NCBI GenBank assembly: GCA_963805445.1
Contig: CAWDUI010000011.1
Location: 186,001-250,000, forward strand
Direction of reading: 5' to 3'
Length of the DNA stretch: 64,000 bases
DNA from: JAENVT01 sp963805445
GTDB lineage: Bacteria > Actinomycetota > Acidimicrobiia > Acidimicrobiales > Ilumatobacteraceae
Position 1 is the first letter of the stretch. Every line of letters begins with the position of its first letter. Positions 1-9,883 of this stretch are shown piece by piece. The notes under the pieces are model-generated. The model made no database searches and had not been told where the DNA came from. It worked only from the letters and a program-made list of their open reading frames with translations. A program made the position numbers and the translations under genes.

Positions 1-113
1 ATCGCACGTTGGGCGCCGACGACCTGGAGGTCGCCGTGCTGGCCCGTTCGAACGGGCGTCGATGCTTTCAGCGGATGACCGACGCCGAGGTCGCCGAGAT
101 CCTGGGGAGCTAG
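1..113 (+). CDS. prcA: Proteasome alpha subunit, 3' end (partial)
   Basis: Only the last 36 codons lie in the window (frame from base 3, TAG at 111-113). They contain ADDLEVAVLARS followed by a short basic and acidic tail, which matches the C-terminal end of actinobacterial 20S proteasome alpha subunits. PrcA forms the outer heptameric rings of the proteasome, which degrades pupylated proteins. The nearby Pup ligase gene pafA on the same strand supports the assignment. The catalytic domain is outside the window, so the call rests on the tail and the context. Confidence 0.72.
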   Translation, partial: RTLGADDLEVAVLARSNGRRCFQRMTDAEVAEILGS

Positions 114-119
114 AACACC

Positions 120-852
120 ATGGCCAGGTCCGTCGATCTCAACAGTGATGTCGGCGAGGGCTATCGGGGCGTGGCCCGGCGGGCCTGACCGAGAGCTGAT
201 GAAGATCATCACCTCGGCCAACATCGCATGCGGGTTCCATGCCGGCGACCCGTCGATCATGCGCCGCACCTGCGACATGGCGGTCGAGAACAACGTCGCG
301 ATCGGCGCTCACGTCAGCTACCCCGACCTCGCCGGGTTCGGGCGTCGATTCATCGACATGAAATCCGATGAGCTGGCGGACGCGGTCGTCTACCAACTCG
401 GTGCGCTCGAGGCGTGCGCCCGAGTGGCCGGGTCGTCGATCACGTATGTGAAACCCCATGGCGCGTTGTACAACACGATCGTTCGCCACCAGGCCCAAGC
501 AGACGCGGTCGCAGGTGCGGTGAAGCAGTACGACCCGAAACTGCCGTTGCTCGGCTTGCCCGGCACCGACAGTGCCATCGAACGCGCTGCAGCCGCGCAT
601 GGCCTCACGTTCTTGTTCGAAGGCTTTGCCGATCGCGGGTATGCACCCGACGGCACGTTGATCCCGCGCGGTCAGCCCGGGGCGCTGTTGACCGACGAGG
701 ATGCCGCTGCCGCGCAGGCAGTCGCGGTTGCCGATCGGGGGATCGTCTCGATCTGCCTTCACAGCGACACGCCCGGTGCGGCGACACTTGGCGCTGCTGT
801 CGCCGTGGGTTTGCTGAAAGCCGGCTACGAATTGCGGCCATTCACCCGATGA
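120..852 (+). CDS. pxpA: 5-oxoprolinase subunit A (LamB/YcsF family), frameshifted
   Basis: PxpA works with PxpBC in ATP-dependent opening of 5-oxoproline (pyroglutamate) to glutamate in the cytoplasm. The N-terminus reads MARSVDLNSDVGEGY and the family core continues in the next frame with ITSANIACGFHAGDP, GAHVSYPDL, YVKPHGALYN and the C-terminal ICLHSDTPGA. One extra base near 162-166 separates the frames; without it the protein is 243 residues, close to the usual 245-255. The ATG is 6 bp after the prcA stop, so the genes are probably co-transcribed. The stop overlaps the pxpB start (ATGA). Confidence 0.88.
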
Positions 853-1446
853 GGGTGCTCCCATTCGGGCCTGGCGCAGTACTCGCCGAATACGACTCGT
901 TGGCGGAGGTGATGGCGGTCGACGACGTATTGCGAGCGTCACGTCTCGCCGGGGTCGAAGACATCGTGCCCGCGGCGCGCGACCGTGATGGTCACGTTCG
1001 GAGAGGTTGACCGGGTCGCCCTCGACGCGCTCCTCGTGCCGACGGCGAGCGCGGCGCGCCCGGAGGGGCCTCTGGTCGAGATCCCGGTCGTGTACGACGG
1101 CGCCGACCTCGACGAGGTCGCTGATGCGACCGGCCTGACGACCGACGAGGTCATCGAGCTCCACTCGTCGCAGACCTACTCCGCGGCATTCTTGGGGTTC
1201 ACACCCGGCTGGGCATATCTGGTGGGCCTGGCCCCGGCGCTGCGGCTACCGCGTCGATCGACGCCGCGCACGTCGGTCGCTGCTGGATCGGTCGCCATCG
1301 CCAACGAGTTCACCGGCGTGTACCCGACCGTCAGCCCTGGTGGATGGCACCTGCTGGGCCACACCGACGAGCGGATGTTCGACGTGACCCGCGACAAGCC
1401 GGCGCTGGTGATGGCGGGCGACCGCGTGCGATTCGTGCGCACGTGA
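849..1446 (+). CDS. pxpB: 5-oxoprolinase subunit B (KipI family), frameshifted
   Basis: This is the partner of PxpC in the 5-oxoprolinase complex; the family was first described as the kinase inhibitor KipI. The first part (MRVLPFGPGAVLAEYDSL) is in one frame. The conserved FLGFTPGWAYLVGL, LPRRSTPR, AGSVAIA and YPTVSPGGWHLLG segments follow in the next. A single extra base near 979-981 accounts for the break, and the repaired length is 198 residues. Four-base overlaps at both ends (ATGA with pxpA, GTGA with pxpC) indicate a translationally coupled operon. Confidence 0.87.
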
Positions 1447-2288
1447 TCGAGATCGTCAACCCGGGGATCGGCAGCTCGTTCCAGGACCTCGGCAGACTCG
1501 GGTTGTCGCACCTCGGCGTCGGTCGCAGCGGTGCTGCTGACCGTGCCTCGCACCGCTTGGCCAACCGCCTCGTGGGCAACGAGGAGTCCGAGGCGACCAT
1601 CGAGACCTGCGGCGGGCTCAGCCTGCGGTTGCATCGACCGACGGTTGTCGCCGTCACCGGCGCCCACGGCGTGATCGACGTGCGCCAAGGCCGGCCGATG
1701 GCGGTGAACGGTGTCGAGCACCTCCCGGCCGGCGCCGAGATCACGCTGCGCGCGCCCGATGAGGGCATGCGGTACTACGTTGCGTTTCGCGGTGGCCTCG
1801 AGATCGCGCCGGTGCTGGGTTCGCGCAGCTTCGACACGTTGGCCGGGCTCGGGCCGCACCTGACTGCGGGTCTCGGGATTGCGATCGGCCCCGATCCGAA
1901 CACGCCGATCACCACCGATCTCGGTGTGCGCCCGCCCCTGACGACCGAGATCCACCTCTTCGAGGGGCCACGTCGCGACTGGTTCACATCCGAGGCGTGG
2001 AGGACCCTGACAACCCAGCCGTTCCTGGTGAGCCCGTCGGGGAATCGGGTCGGCGCCCGTCTCAACGGCACCCCGCTGGAGCGCGTGGCGATCCGTGAAC
2101 TGCTCAGCGAAGGGCTGGTCGAAGGGGCGATCCAGGTGCCGCCCGACGGTCAGCCGATCGTGATGCTCGCCGATCATCCAGTCACAGGCGGCTACCCCGT
2201 GATCGCCGTCGTGGCGCCGTATCACGTGCCCTCGGTCGCCCAAGCCCGACCGGGCACCGCGTTGCGATTTCGTCACGTGATCGGATAG
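1443..2288 (+). CDS. pxpC: 5-oxoprolinase subunit C (KipA family)
   Basis: Intact 281-residue biotin-dependent-carboxyltransferase-like subunit that completes pxpABC. Family features include the N-terminal GIGSSFQDLGR, the SGAADRASHRLANRLVGN stretch, YYVAFRGGLE and VLGSRSFDTLAGLG, then the C-terminal LADHPVTGGYPVIA and RPGTALRF. The GTG start is chosen because it overlaps the pxpB stop and leaves a normal family N-terminus. The complex recycles pyroglutamate, a spontaneous breakdown product of glutamine and glutathione. Confidence 0.9.
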   Translation: MIEIVNPGIGSSFQDLGRLGLSHLGVGRSGAADRASHRLANRLVGNEESEATIETCGGLSLRLHRPTVVAVTGAHGVIDVRQGRPMAVNGVEHLPAGAEITLRAPDEGMRYYVAFRGGLEIAPVLGSRSFDTLAGLGPHLTAGLGIAIGPDPNTPITTDLGVRPPLTTEIHLFEGPRRDWFTSEAWRTLTTQPFLVSPSGNRVGARLNGTPLERVAIRELLSEGLVEGAIQVPPDGQPIVMLADHPVTGGYPVIAVVAPYHVPSVAQARPGTALRFRHVIG

Positions 2289-2325
2289 GCGAGCAATCTG
2301 CGCCGCATCGCGCTACGTTGCGCAC

Positions 2326-3684
2326 ATGGAGCGCCGCATCTACGGCCTCGAGAACGAATACGGCGTCACCTGTACGTTGCGCGGTCAACGGCGGTTGAGC
2401 CCCGATGAGGTCGCCCGCTACCTCTTCCGGCGAGTGGTGTCGTGGGGACGCAGCAGCAACGTGTTCCTGCAGAACGGTGCCCGCCTGTACCTCGACGTCG
2501 GATCGCACCCGGAATACGCGACCCCGGAATGCGACTCGCTGTACGACCTGGTCGTGCACGACAAGGCGGGCGAGCGGATCCTCGAGAGCCTGCTGGTCTC
2601 GGCCGAACAGCGCCTCCGCGAGGAGGGCATTCGCGGCACGATCTACCTCTTCAAGAACAACACCGACTCGGCGGGCAACAGCTACGGCTGCCACGAGAAC
2701 TACCTCACCCGGCGCGCCGACGATCTCGGTCACTACGCCGAGGTGCTGATTCCCTTCCTCGTCAGCCGGCAGATCTTCACCGGGTCGGGCAAGGTCCTGC
2801 AGACCGCGCGCGGCCCGATGTACTCGATCGCCCAACGCGCCGAACACATCTGGGAAGGTGTCAGTTCGGCCACCACGCGCAGTCGACCGATCATCAACAC
2901 CCGAGACGAGCCGCATGCCGACGCCGAGCGGTATCGGCGCTTGCATGTGATCGTCGGCGACTCGAACATGAGCGAGTACACGACGTTCGTCAAGGTCGGC
3001 TCGGCGGCGTGCATGCTGCGAATGCTCGAGGATCCGTCGGTCGTGTTGCGTGACATGACTCTGGAGAACCCGATCCGTGCCATCCGCGACATCAGCCACG
3101 ACATGACGTGCCGGCGCAAGGTGCGCCTGGCCAACGGGCGCGAGGTCAGCGCCCTCGACATCCAGCGCGAGTACCTCGATCGGGCGCAACGCTATGCCGA
3201 TACCAAGGGGTTCCCGCCGCTCGAACAACGTGCGTTGGAGATGTGGGAGCACTGCATCACCACGATCGAGAACGATCCGTTGAAACTCGATCGCGAGGTC
3301 GACTGGGTGATCAAGTACCGGTTGCTCGACGCCTTCCGCACCCGCCACGAACTGCCGCTCGGCCACCCCCGGGTGCAGCTGCTGGATCTCCAGTACCACG
3401 ACATCTCCCGCGAGCGCAGCCCGTTCTACAAGTTGCAGGACCGGGGGATGATCGAGCGGATGTGCGTCGATGCCGACATCGACGCGGCGGTCGACATCCC
3501 ACCGCAGACCACACGAGCACGACTGCGCGGCGAGTTCATCAAGCGCGCCAAGGAACGCAAGCGGGACTACACCGTCGACTGGGTGCATCTCAAGCTCAAC
3601 GACCAGGCTCAGCGCACCGTGTTGTGCAAGGACCCGTTCAAAAGCCGGGACGAGCGAGTCGAGAAGCTGATCGCTTCTCTGTGA
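2326..3684 (+). CDS. pafA: Pup--protein ligase PafA
   Basis: PafA uses ATP to join the C-terminal glutamate of Pup to substrate lysines, marking them for the proteasome. The 452-residue product is the same length as mycobacterial PafA and shares its hallmarks: YGLENEYGVTC at the start, LSPDEVARYLFRRVVSWGRS, the active-site strand LYLDVGSHPEYATPE, KNNTDSAGNSYGCHENYL, SRPIINTRDEPHADAE, and the C-terminal VDWVHLKLNDQAQRTVLCKD. The gene is intact, in contrast to many neighbours. It lies 37 bp after pxpC and downstream of prcA. Dop and Pup genes are not in the window and may lie upstream. Confidence 0.97.
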   Translation: MERRIYGLENEYGVTCTLRGQRRLSPDEVARYLFRRVVSWGRSSNVFLQNGARLYLDVGSHPEYATPECDSLYDLVVHDKAGERILESLLVSAEQRLREEGIRGTIYLFKNNTDSAGNSYGCHENYLTRRADDLGHYAEVLIPFLVSRQIFTGSGKVLQTARGPMYSIAQRAEHIWEGVSSATTRSRPIINTRDEPHADAERYRRLHVIVGDSNMSEYTTFVKVGSAACMLRMLEDPSVVLRDMTLENPIRAIRDISHDMTCRRKVRLANGREVSALDIQREYLDRAQRYADTKGFPPLEQRALEMWEHCITTIENDPLKLDREVDWVIKYRLLDAFRTRHELPLGHPRVQLLDLQYHDISRERSPFYKLQDRGMIERMCVDADIDAAVDIPPQTTRARLRGEFIKRAKERKRDYTVDWVHLKLNDQAQRTVLCKDPFKSRDERVEKLIASL

Positions 3685-3729
3685 GACCTGCGCTCCCAAC
3701 GGCCGAGCCGCCCGCTAGCGTGGGCGTTG

Positions 3730-4387
3730 ATGGCGACTGAGGACCCACGGGCAACTGTCGTTGACCCGGATCCCGACCTCTCGGTCGAGGACGAATACGA
3801 CGATGTCACCGACCCCGACTCGCCCTCCCATCTTGTCAGCGACGGCAAGCGCAAGCGGTCCGGGCTGGCGGAGTGGATCATCGTCGTCGTCGTGGCCATC
3901 AGTTCGGCCCTTCTCGTCCGCGCCTACGTGCTGCAGCAGTTCGCGGTCGAGGGCACCTCGATGCTCAACACCTTGCACCCCAGCGACCGGGTTCTGGTCA
4001 ACAAGCTGAGCTACCACCTGCACGATCCGCGCCCGCGGAGACGTCGTGGTGCTGAAGCGAATCGAGACCAACGCTCAGGAGCGTGACCTCATCAAGCGGG
4101 TTGTCGGCCTGCCGGGTGAGACGATCGAGTATCGCGACTGCCAGCTGTTCATCAACAGCAAGCTGGTCAAAGAGCCGTACCTCGATCCACAGATCGTTTC
4201 GCCCAATCGGTGTGGCGCCGACCAGCCGGCCGTGTTGGTCGAGCCCAAGCACGTGTTCGTGATGGGCGACAACCGTGGTGGATCGCTCGACAGCCGCGAC
4301 GCCAGCGTCGGTCAGATCTCATACGGCAATCTGATCGGGCGCGCCTTCGTGGTCATGTGGCCGTTCGCCGACTGGCAGTGGTTGTAG
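3730..4387 (+). CDS. lepB: Signal peptidase I (first of a tandem pair), frameshifted
   Basis: This membrane serine protease would remove signal peptides from Sec and Tat exported proteins. An acidic cytoplasmic N-terminus of about 45 residues precedes one membrane segment. Then come the catalytic serine motif (VEGTSMLNTL, serine before M), the lysine motif (LIKRVVGLPGETIEYR), and the box D/E motif VMGDNRGGSLDSR. An extra C near 4031-4034 splits the gene; the repaired product is 218 residues. It starts 45 bp after pafA, with a TTG at 3727 as an alternative start. Confidence 0.88.
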
Positions 4388-4405
4388 CTCGGCCTCGGGT
4401 CCTTC

Positions 4406-5084
4406 ATGAGCGATGAGTGGTGGACGCAAGCGGTAGACCAGTTCGGCCTCGATGAGTACGTCCAACCGACGAACGACGTGCCTCCGTCGACCGAGGCGAG
4501 CACCGACGCCACCGTCTCCAGCCCTGTGGTCACGTCATCAGCGCGACGCCGCCGGCACGTCGCCGTGGACTGGATCGTCATCGCCGTGGTCGCCCTCGCC
4601 GCGGCGTTCCTCCTGCGAGCCTTCGTGGTCCAGCAGTTCGCCGTCGACGGCGAGTCGATGCTGGGCACGCTGCATTCCGGCGACCGGGTCATCGTCAACA
4701 AGTTGAGCTACCGACCTGCACGATCCGCGCCACGGCGACATCGTCGTGCTGAAAGACGTCAAGGAGAGCCTGGAGATCCGCGATCTGATCAAGCGGGTGA
4801 TCGCCCTGCCCGGCGAGACCATCGAGTATCGCGGGTGTCAGCTGCTGATCGACGGCGAGCGCATCACCGAGCCATACCTCGACCCGACCTTGGTCAGTGC
4901 CGGCCACTGTGGTCAAGCGCAGGAGCCCGTCGAGGTCGAGCCCGGCCACGTGTTCGTGATGGGCGACAACCGATCCGCGTCGCTCGACAGCCGAGCGCCC
5001 GCAATTGGCCAGATCCCGTACGACCACCTGATCGGTCGTGCCTTCGTCGTCGTCTGGCCGACCGCGGACTGGCGCTGGCTGTAA
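4406..5084 (+). CDS. lepB: Signal peptidase I (second of a tandem pair), frameshifted
   Basis: Paralogue of the preceding gene, 18 bp downstream. It repeats the layout: acidic N-tail, membrane segment (WIVIAVVALAAAFLLRAFV), serine motif VDGESMLGTL, lysine motif LIKRVIALPGETIEYR, and VMGDNRSASLDSR. An extra base near 4711-4713 breaks the frame in the NKLSY segment; the repaired protein is 225 residues. The first third differs between the copies while the catalytic half is very similar, consistent with duplication followed by divergence of the cytoplasmic tail. Both copies retain the Ser/Lys dyad, so both are probably active. Confidence 0.88.
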
Positions 5085-5107
5085 GACCTACCTCGGCCGT
5101 CGAGCGA

Positions 5108-5846
5108 CTATGGCAACGGCGGCAACTGGCCGATCTCGGTGTGGTACACCTCGATCATGCGGTCGACCCAGTCGCTGTACACGCCGTCGAGACCCATGCG
5201 CAGGCCGGCCTGCAAGATGTGCGGCTCTTGCATGTCCCAGCCGAACGAGGCCCGCTCGAAGCGATGGAACAGGGCCACCATCCCACCGTTCCAGTCGGAG
5301 TGGTGCAGGTTGACCGCATCGATGCCCTGCTGGCGCAACGTCGCGGCGCGGCGCTCGGGCCCCTCCTTCATCCGTGACAGCCGTGTCGAGTCGACCAGCT
5401 TGGCGCCCTGCCCGCGCAACGGCAGGAGCGACTCCCATTGGGGTGCGCACAGCCACAGGCGCTCGACCATTGCCGGCGCGGCCTCGGACACGACGTCGAT
5501 CACGACTTGGCCACTGGCGGCATCTTTGAGGTCGAGCGACAAGCTGGTAGTTGCTGCCGCAGTGGTCGATCAGCTCGGCGAGCGATGGGATGTGCCCCGG
5601 GAGCGCCGCCCGAGCCATCTCGCCGATCGGGCGCGTGCGTGCGAACGACCGCTTGATCACGCCGTCGTGATCGAGCACCGGGATGCCGTCAGCGGTCACC
5701 CACACGTCGCTCTCCAGTCCGTTGGCGCCCAGCTTCAGCGCCAATTCGAAGCCGGCGAGCGTGTTCTCGGGGGCGTGGGCACGGGCGCCGCGGTGCCCGA
5801 ACGCGATGGGCTCGTCGAGGAGCGACGGAAGGCGTTGCTGCACCAC
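5108..5846 (-). CDS. Glycerophosphodiester phosphodiesterase, frameshifted
   Basis: GDPD-family enzyme that would hydrolyse glycerophosphodiesters to glycerol 3-phosphate and an alcohol. The N-terminus has the family signature AFGHRGARAHAPENTLAGF, then LESDVWVTADGIPVLDHDG with the metal-ligand glutamate, aspartate and histidine. The C-terminal half, in the next frame, ends with HILQAGLRMGLDGVYSDWVD. One extra base near 5541-5542 separates the halves; the repaired length is about 245 residues. A GTG at 5846 or 5843 is the likely start. It is convergent with lepB and divergent from tatB. Confidence 0.82.
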
Positions 5847-5901
5847 TGAATGATGACACGGTGCAGCTCCGATCGCAGGTCCAGCTCGTAGACTCCCGGC
5901 G

Positions 5902-6384
5902 ATGTTCAATCTCAGCGGCAGCGAAATCGTCTTTCTGCTGCTGATCGCACTCATCGTGCTCGGTCCGGAGAAGCTGCCCGAGGCCGTCCGCAAGTTCGGG
6001 AAGGCCTACGCCGAGATCAAGAAGATGTCGAGCGGGTTCCAGAGTGAGCTGAAATCGGCGCTCGACGAGCCGATGCGCGAGATGCGCGAGACCGCTGATG
6101 CCTTCAAGAAGGCGGCCAACTTCGATTTCGACGACAGCGGTGGAGCCGAGCGTCGCCGACAACACGCCCGATGCCGCGACGCCAGTCGAACCAGAACCAG
6201 TCGAGCCAGACGGTCGAAGCAGAACCAGAATCAGAGTCAGCCGGAGCCCGTCGAACCAGAACCGGCAGAGGCCGCTGCGGCGAGCAACGAGCCGCCGCTC
6301 GTGCGCCCGCCCGGCCCCACGTTTCACTCCGCAGCCCCGCAACCCAAGGTCGTCGAGACTGACGAGGAGACCGCTTCCGAATGA
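5902..6384 (+). CDS. tatB: Twin-arginine translocase subunit TatB/TatA type, tail frame disturbed
   Basis: Short membrane helix (FNLSGSEIVFLLLIALIVLG) followed at once by PEKLPEAVRKFGKAYAEIKK, the hinge and amphipathic helix of TatA/B proteins. The acidic and proline-rich tail and the adjacent tatC favour TatB. Between about 6133 and 6245 the continuous frame becomes arginine-rich with rare CGA and AGA codons. The other two frames successively give Pro/Glu-rich stretches (ATPVEPEPVEP, then QTVEAEPESES). Three compensating one-base insertions would restore a uniform Pro/Glu tail; this is inference from codon use. Confidence 0.82.
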   Translation: MFNLSGSEIVFLLLIALIVLGPEKLPEAVRKFGKAYAEIKKMSSGFQSELKSALDEPMREMRETADAFKKAANFDFDDSGGAERRRQHARCRDASRTRTSRARRSKQNQNQSQPEPVEPEPAEAAAASNEPPLVRPPGPTFHSAAPQPKVVETDEETASE

Positions 6385-7185
6385 AGTTGTCGTTGAGGCG
6401 AAGCGGACGGCCGAAGGCGTCGTCTCCCGAAGATCGGATGACGCTCACCGAGCATCTGGCCGAGCTGCGCTCGCGCGTCATCCGCTCGCTGCTGGCGGTC
6501 GTGATCGGGATCATCATCATCATCGCCTTCTACGGTCCCGTGCTGCGGTTCCTGACCAAGCCGTACGTGGCGTTGTGCAAGCGCCGAGGGCCCGACTTCT
6601 GCGTCGCCAACCTGCAGTACCTCGGCCCGCTCGAAGGATTCACGACGCGGCTGTCGATCTCGACGTATGGCGGGATCATCATCGCTCTTGCCGGTGATCA
6701 TGTGGCAGATCTGGCGGTTCATCGTGCCGGCCCTTCACGCCAAAGAGAAGAAGTACGCGATTCCGTTCGTTCTCTCGTCGGTCCTGCTGTTCCTGATGGG
6801 TGCCTTTGTCGCCTACTGGACGCTCGACAAGGCCATCGAGTTCTTGATCAGTTGGGCCGGTCCCGACGTCAAGGCCAACTTCCAGATCAGCAAGTACATC
6901 AGCCTCGTCGGGTTGATGATCGCTGCCTTCGGTCTCACATTCGAGTTCCCCGTGCTGCTCGTCTTCTTGCAGTTGGTCGGTGTGCTCACACCACAGACCC
7001 TGGTCAAACAGTGGCGCTACGCCACGGTGATCATCTTCGTGCTCGCTGCGGTCATCACTCCGAGCGGCGACCCGTACTCGATGATGGCGTTGGCCGTCCC
7101 GATGATGGTCTTCTATGCGGTCTCGGTGGTGATCGGACTCGTTGCCCAAAGACGAAAGCGGCGCGCCGAAGCGGCCGCCGACTGA
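6381..7185 (+). CDS. tatC: Sec-independent translocase TatC, frameshifted
   Basis: Multispanning core of the Tat translocon, which recognises twin-arginine signal peptides. The conserved amino end MTLTEHLAELRSRVIRSL is followed by transmembrane segments, then by WQIWRFIVPALHAKEKKYAIPF and FGLTFEFPVLLVFLQ, and VITPSGDPYSMMALAVPM. An extra T near 6688 divides the gene at IIIALPVIMW; the repaired product is 267 residues. The ATG overlaps the tatB stop. The tatB-tatC-helY order matches mycobacteria. Confidence 0.92.
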
Positions 7186-7197
7186 CACGATGAGGTC

Positions 7198-9883
7198 GTG
7201 AACGCACGTCGGGCCGAACTGGTTGCCCACTACGGCTTCCCACTGGACGATTTCCAACTCCGTGCCCTCGACGCCCTCGACGCCGGGCAGTCGGTGCTGG
7301 TCGCCGCGCCGACCGGCAGCGGCAAGACCGTCGTCGCCGAGTACGCCATCGACGTCGCCATCGGCGATGGTCACCGGGCGTTCTACACCGCGCCGATCAA
7401 GGCGCTGTCGAACCAGAAGTACCACGATCTGGTCGCCCGCCTCGGCCCGCAGAACGTCGGGCTGCTGACGGGCGACAACACGATCAACGGCGACGCGCCG
7501 GTGGTGGTGATGACGACCGAGGTGTTGCGCAACATGATCTACGCGCGCAGTGCCTCGCTCGATCGACTGGCGGTCGTCGTGCTCGACGAGGTGCACTTCC
7601 TGCAAGACACCTACCGGGGTCCGGTGTGGGAGGAAGTCATCATCCACCTGCCCACGCGAGTGCGCCTGGTGTGCCTGTCCGCGACCGTCAGCAATGCCGC
7701 TGAGCTGGCCGAATGGATCTCCACCGTCCGTGGACCGACCACCGCGATCGTCGAGGACCGGCGCCCGGTGAAGCTCGACAACCTGTATCTGATCGGCGAC
7801 AAGACGCACGATCGCATGCATCTGTTGCCCACGCTGGTGAACGGTCGGATGAACGGTGACGCGGCGCGCCTCGACGAGGAGGCGGCCCGCAGCGCCAAGG
7901 GAAGCCGACCTCGGAAGGGCGCGGCGCAGGCGAGGCGACGTCTGTTCACGCCATCGCGGCTGGAGGTCGTCGAACTCCTCGAACAGCACCGGATGTTGCC
8001 GGCGATCCACTTCATCTTCAGCCGGAACCAGTGCGACGAAGCGGCCAGAGCGGTGATGGCTGCCGGGACTCGGTTGACCACCGGCGTGGAACGGGATCGG
8101 ATTCGCGAGATCGTCGACGCCCGGTTGGGCGCCATCGACCCGGCCGACCTCGCCGTGCTGGGGTACAGCACCTTCCTCGGCCAGCTCGAAGCCGGTGTCG
8201 CGGCGCATCACGCGGGGATGGTGCCGCCATTCAAAGAGGTGGTCGAGGCGTGCTTTGTCGAGGGCCTCGTCAAGGTCGTCTTCGCCACCGAGACGTTGGC
8301 GGTCGGCATCAACATGCCTGCCAAGACCGTGGTCATCGAGAAGCTGACCAAGTTCACGGGCGACCATCACGCCTTCCTGACGCCGGGGGAGTACACGCAG
8401 CTGACCGGGCGGGCCGGGCGACGGGGAATGGACGACCTCGGCTATGCCGTCGTCCTGTGGAGCCCGTTCGTGCCGTTCGACCAGGTCGCCGCGCTGGCCA
8501 GCAGCCGCACGTTCCACCTCAACTCGGCATTTCGGCCGACCTACAACATGGCGGCCAATCTGGTGCGCTCCTACACCAGCGAGCGTGCCCACCACCTGCT
8601 CAACTTGTCGTTTGCCCAGTATCAGGCGGATGGTGACGTCGTGCGGATCGAGGCCGCGTCTCGACCGTCGGCAGACCCATCTGGCCGATCTGCTCGAGCG
8701 AGCGCGCAGCCCGTTCGGCGATATCGACGAGTACCGCAGGGAGATGAAGGGGTCCACGCCGCCGGCGCCCGGCGGCGCGGCCGGCCGCGACGACCTGGTG
8801 ACGGTGGCGATGATGAAGCTGCGACCTGGCGATGTGATCTACGCCGAGAAGGCTCGCTATGCCGGTCGTGTTGCGGTGCTGACCAGCGCGCATCGCAAGG
8901 GTGGCATGCGCGTGACCGGCTTGACCGTTCGCCGGGACCTGGTGATGTTGACAGCGGTCGACTTCGACGAGCCCCCGCGAGCGCTCGGCAAGATCGAGTT
9001 GCCGGCCGACTACGCGCCGAACCGCCACGATTTCCAGAAAGAGGTCGTGCACCGGCTGGAGCTGGCCACGCTGGCGCCGCACTCCAAGCGGGCCCGGCGT
9101 GCCGTCGAGGTGTCGGGCGACGGCTCGCACCCCGTGGAGGCCGACCCCGAGCTCGACGACCGCCTCAAAGCCGCAGCACAGGCCGAACGAGTGGCGCGCG
9201 AAGTCGAGGAGTTGCGCACCCGGGTTCGCACCCGGAGCCAATCGGTCGCTCGCGACTTCGATCGCGTCCTGCGAGTGCTGGAGAACTGGGGCTACGTCGA
9301 TGGGTGGGCCCTGACGGATGCCGGCAAGATCCTGGCCAGAACCTTCCACGAGTGCGACCTGTTGATCGTGGAATGCCTGCGACAGGGACTGCTCGACGAC
9401 CTGGAGCCTGCGTCACTGGCTGGTCTGGTCTCGGTCTTCGTCTACGAGCACCGCAGCCCCGAGCCACAGCCGACCGCATGGTTCCCGTCGCCGACGGTGC
9501 GCAAGCGCTGGCAGCGCATCGCCGAGATCAGCTACGAGCTCGAAGAGATCGAGGAAGAGGCGGGGTTGTCGGTGCACCGGCCGCCCGACGCCACCTTCGT
9601 CGCCGTGGCATACGCGTGGGCGGCGGGGGAGGGGTTCGCCGAGGTCGTCGAGGCCGAAGAGCTCTCCGGAGGCGACTTCGTGCGCACGATGAAGCAGCTG
9701 ATCGACGTGCTGCGTCAACTGGCGCTCGTCGCGCCGGAGCGGGCGACCCGACGCTGTGCCGAGCAGGCCGCCGATCAGCTCTTCCGCGGGGTGGTGGCGG
9801 CCTCCAGCGCAATGGAGGTACCCGACGAGGAGCCCGCTGCGACAACCATCGACGAACACGGCGATGACGATCCGCAAGGGTGA
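7198..9883 (+). CDS. helY: Ski2/Mtr4-like DEVH-box RNA helicase HelY, frameshifted
   Basis: Large superfamily 2 helicase (about 894 residues when repaired). Visible motifs are Walker A APTGSGKTVVAEYA (motif I), TAPIKALSNQ (Ia), LDEVHFL (II), LSATVSN (III), TETLAVGINMPAK (V) and QLTGRAGRRGMD (VI). The C-terminal part resembles the DSHCT helical domain of exosome-type helicases, with LVSVFVYEHR and YAWAAGEGFAEV. An extra base near 8655 separates the helicase core from this region. The family is thought to unwind structured RNA during turnover. The GTG start is 12 bp after tatC, as in the mycobacterial tatC-helY arrangement. Confidence 0.92.
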
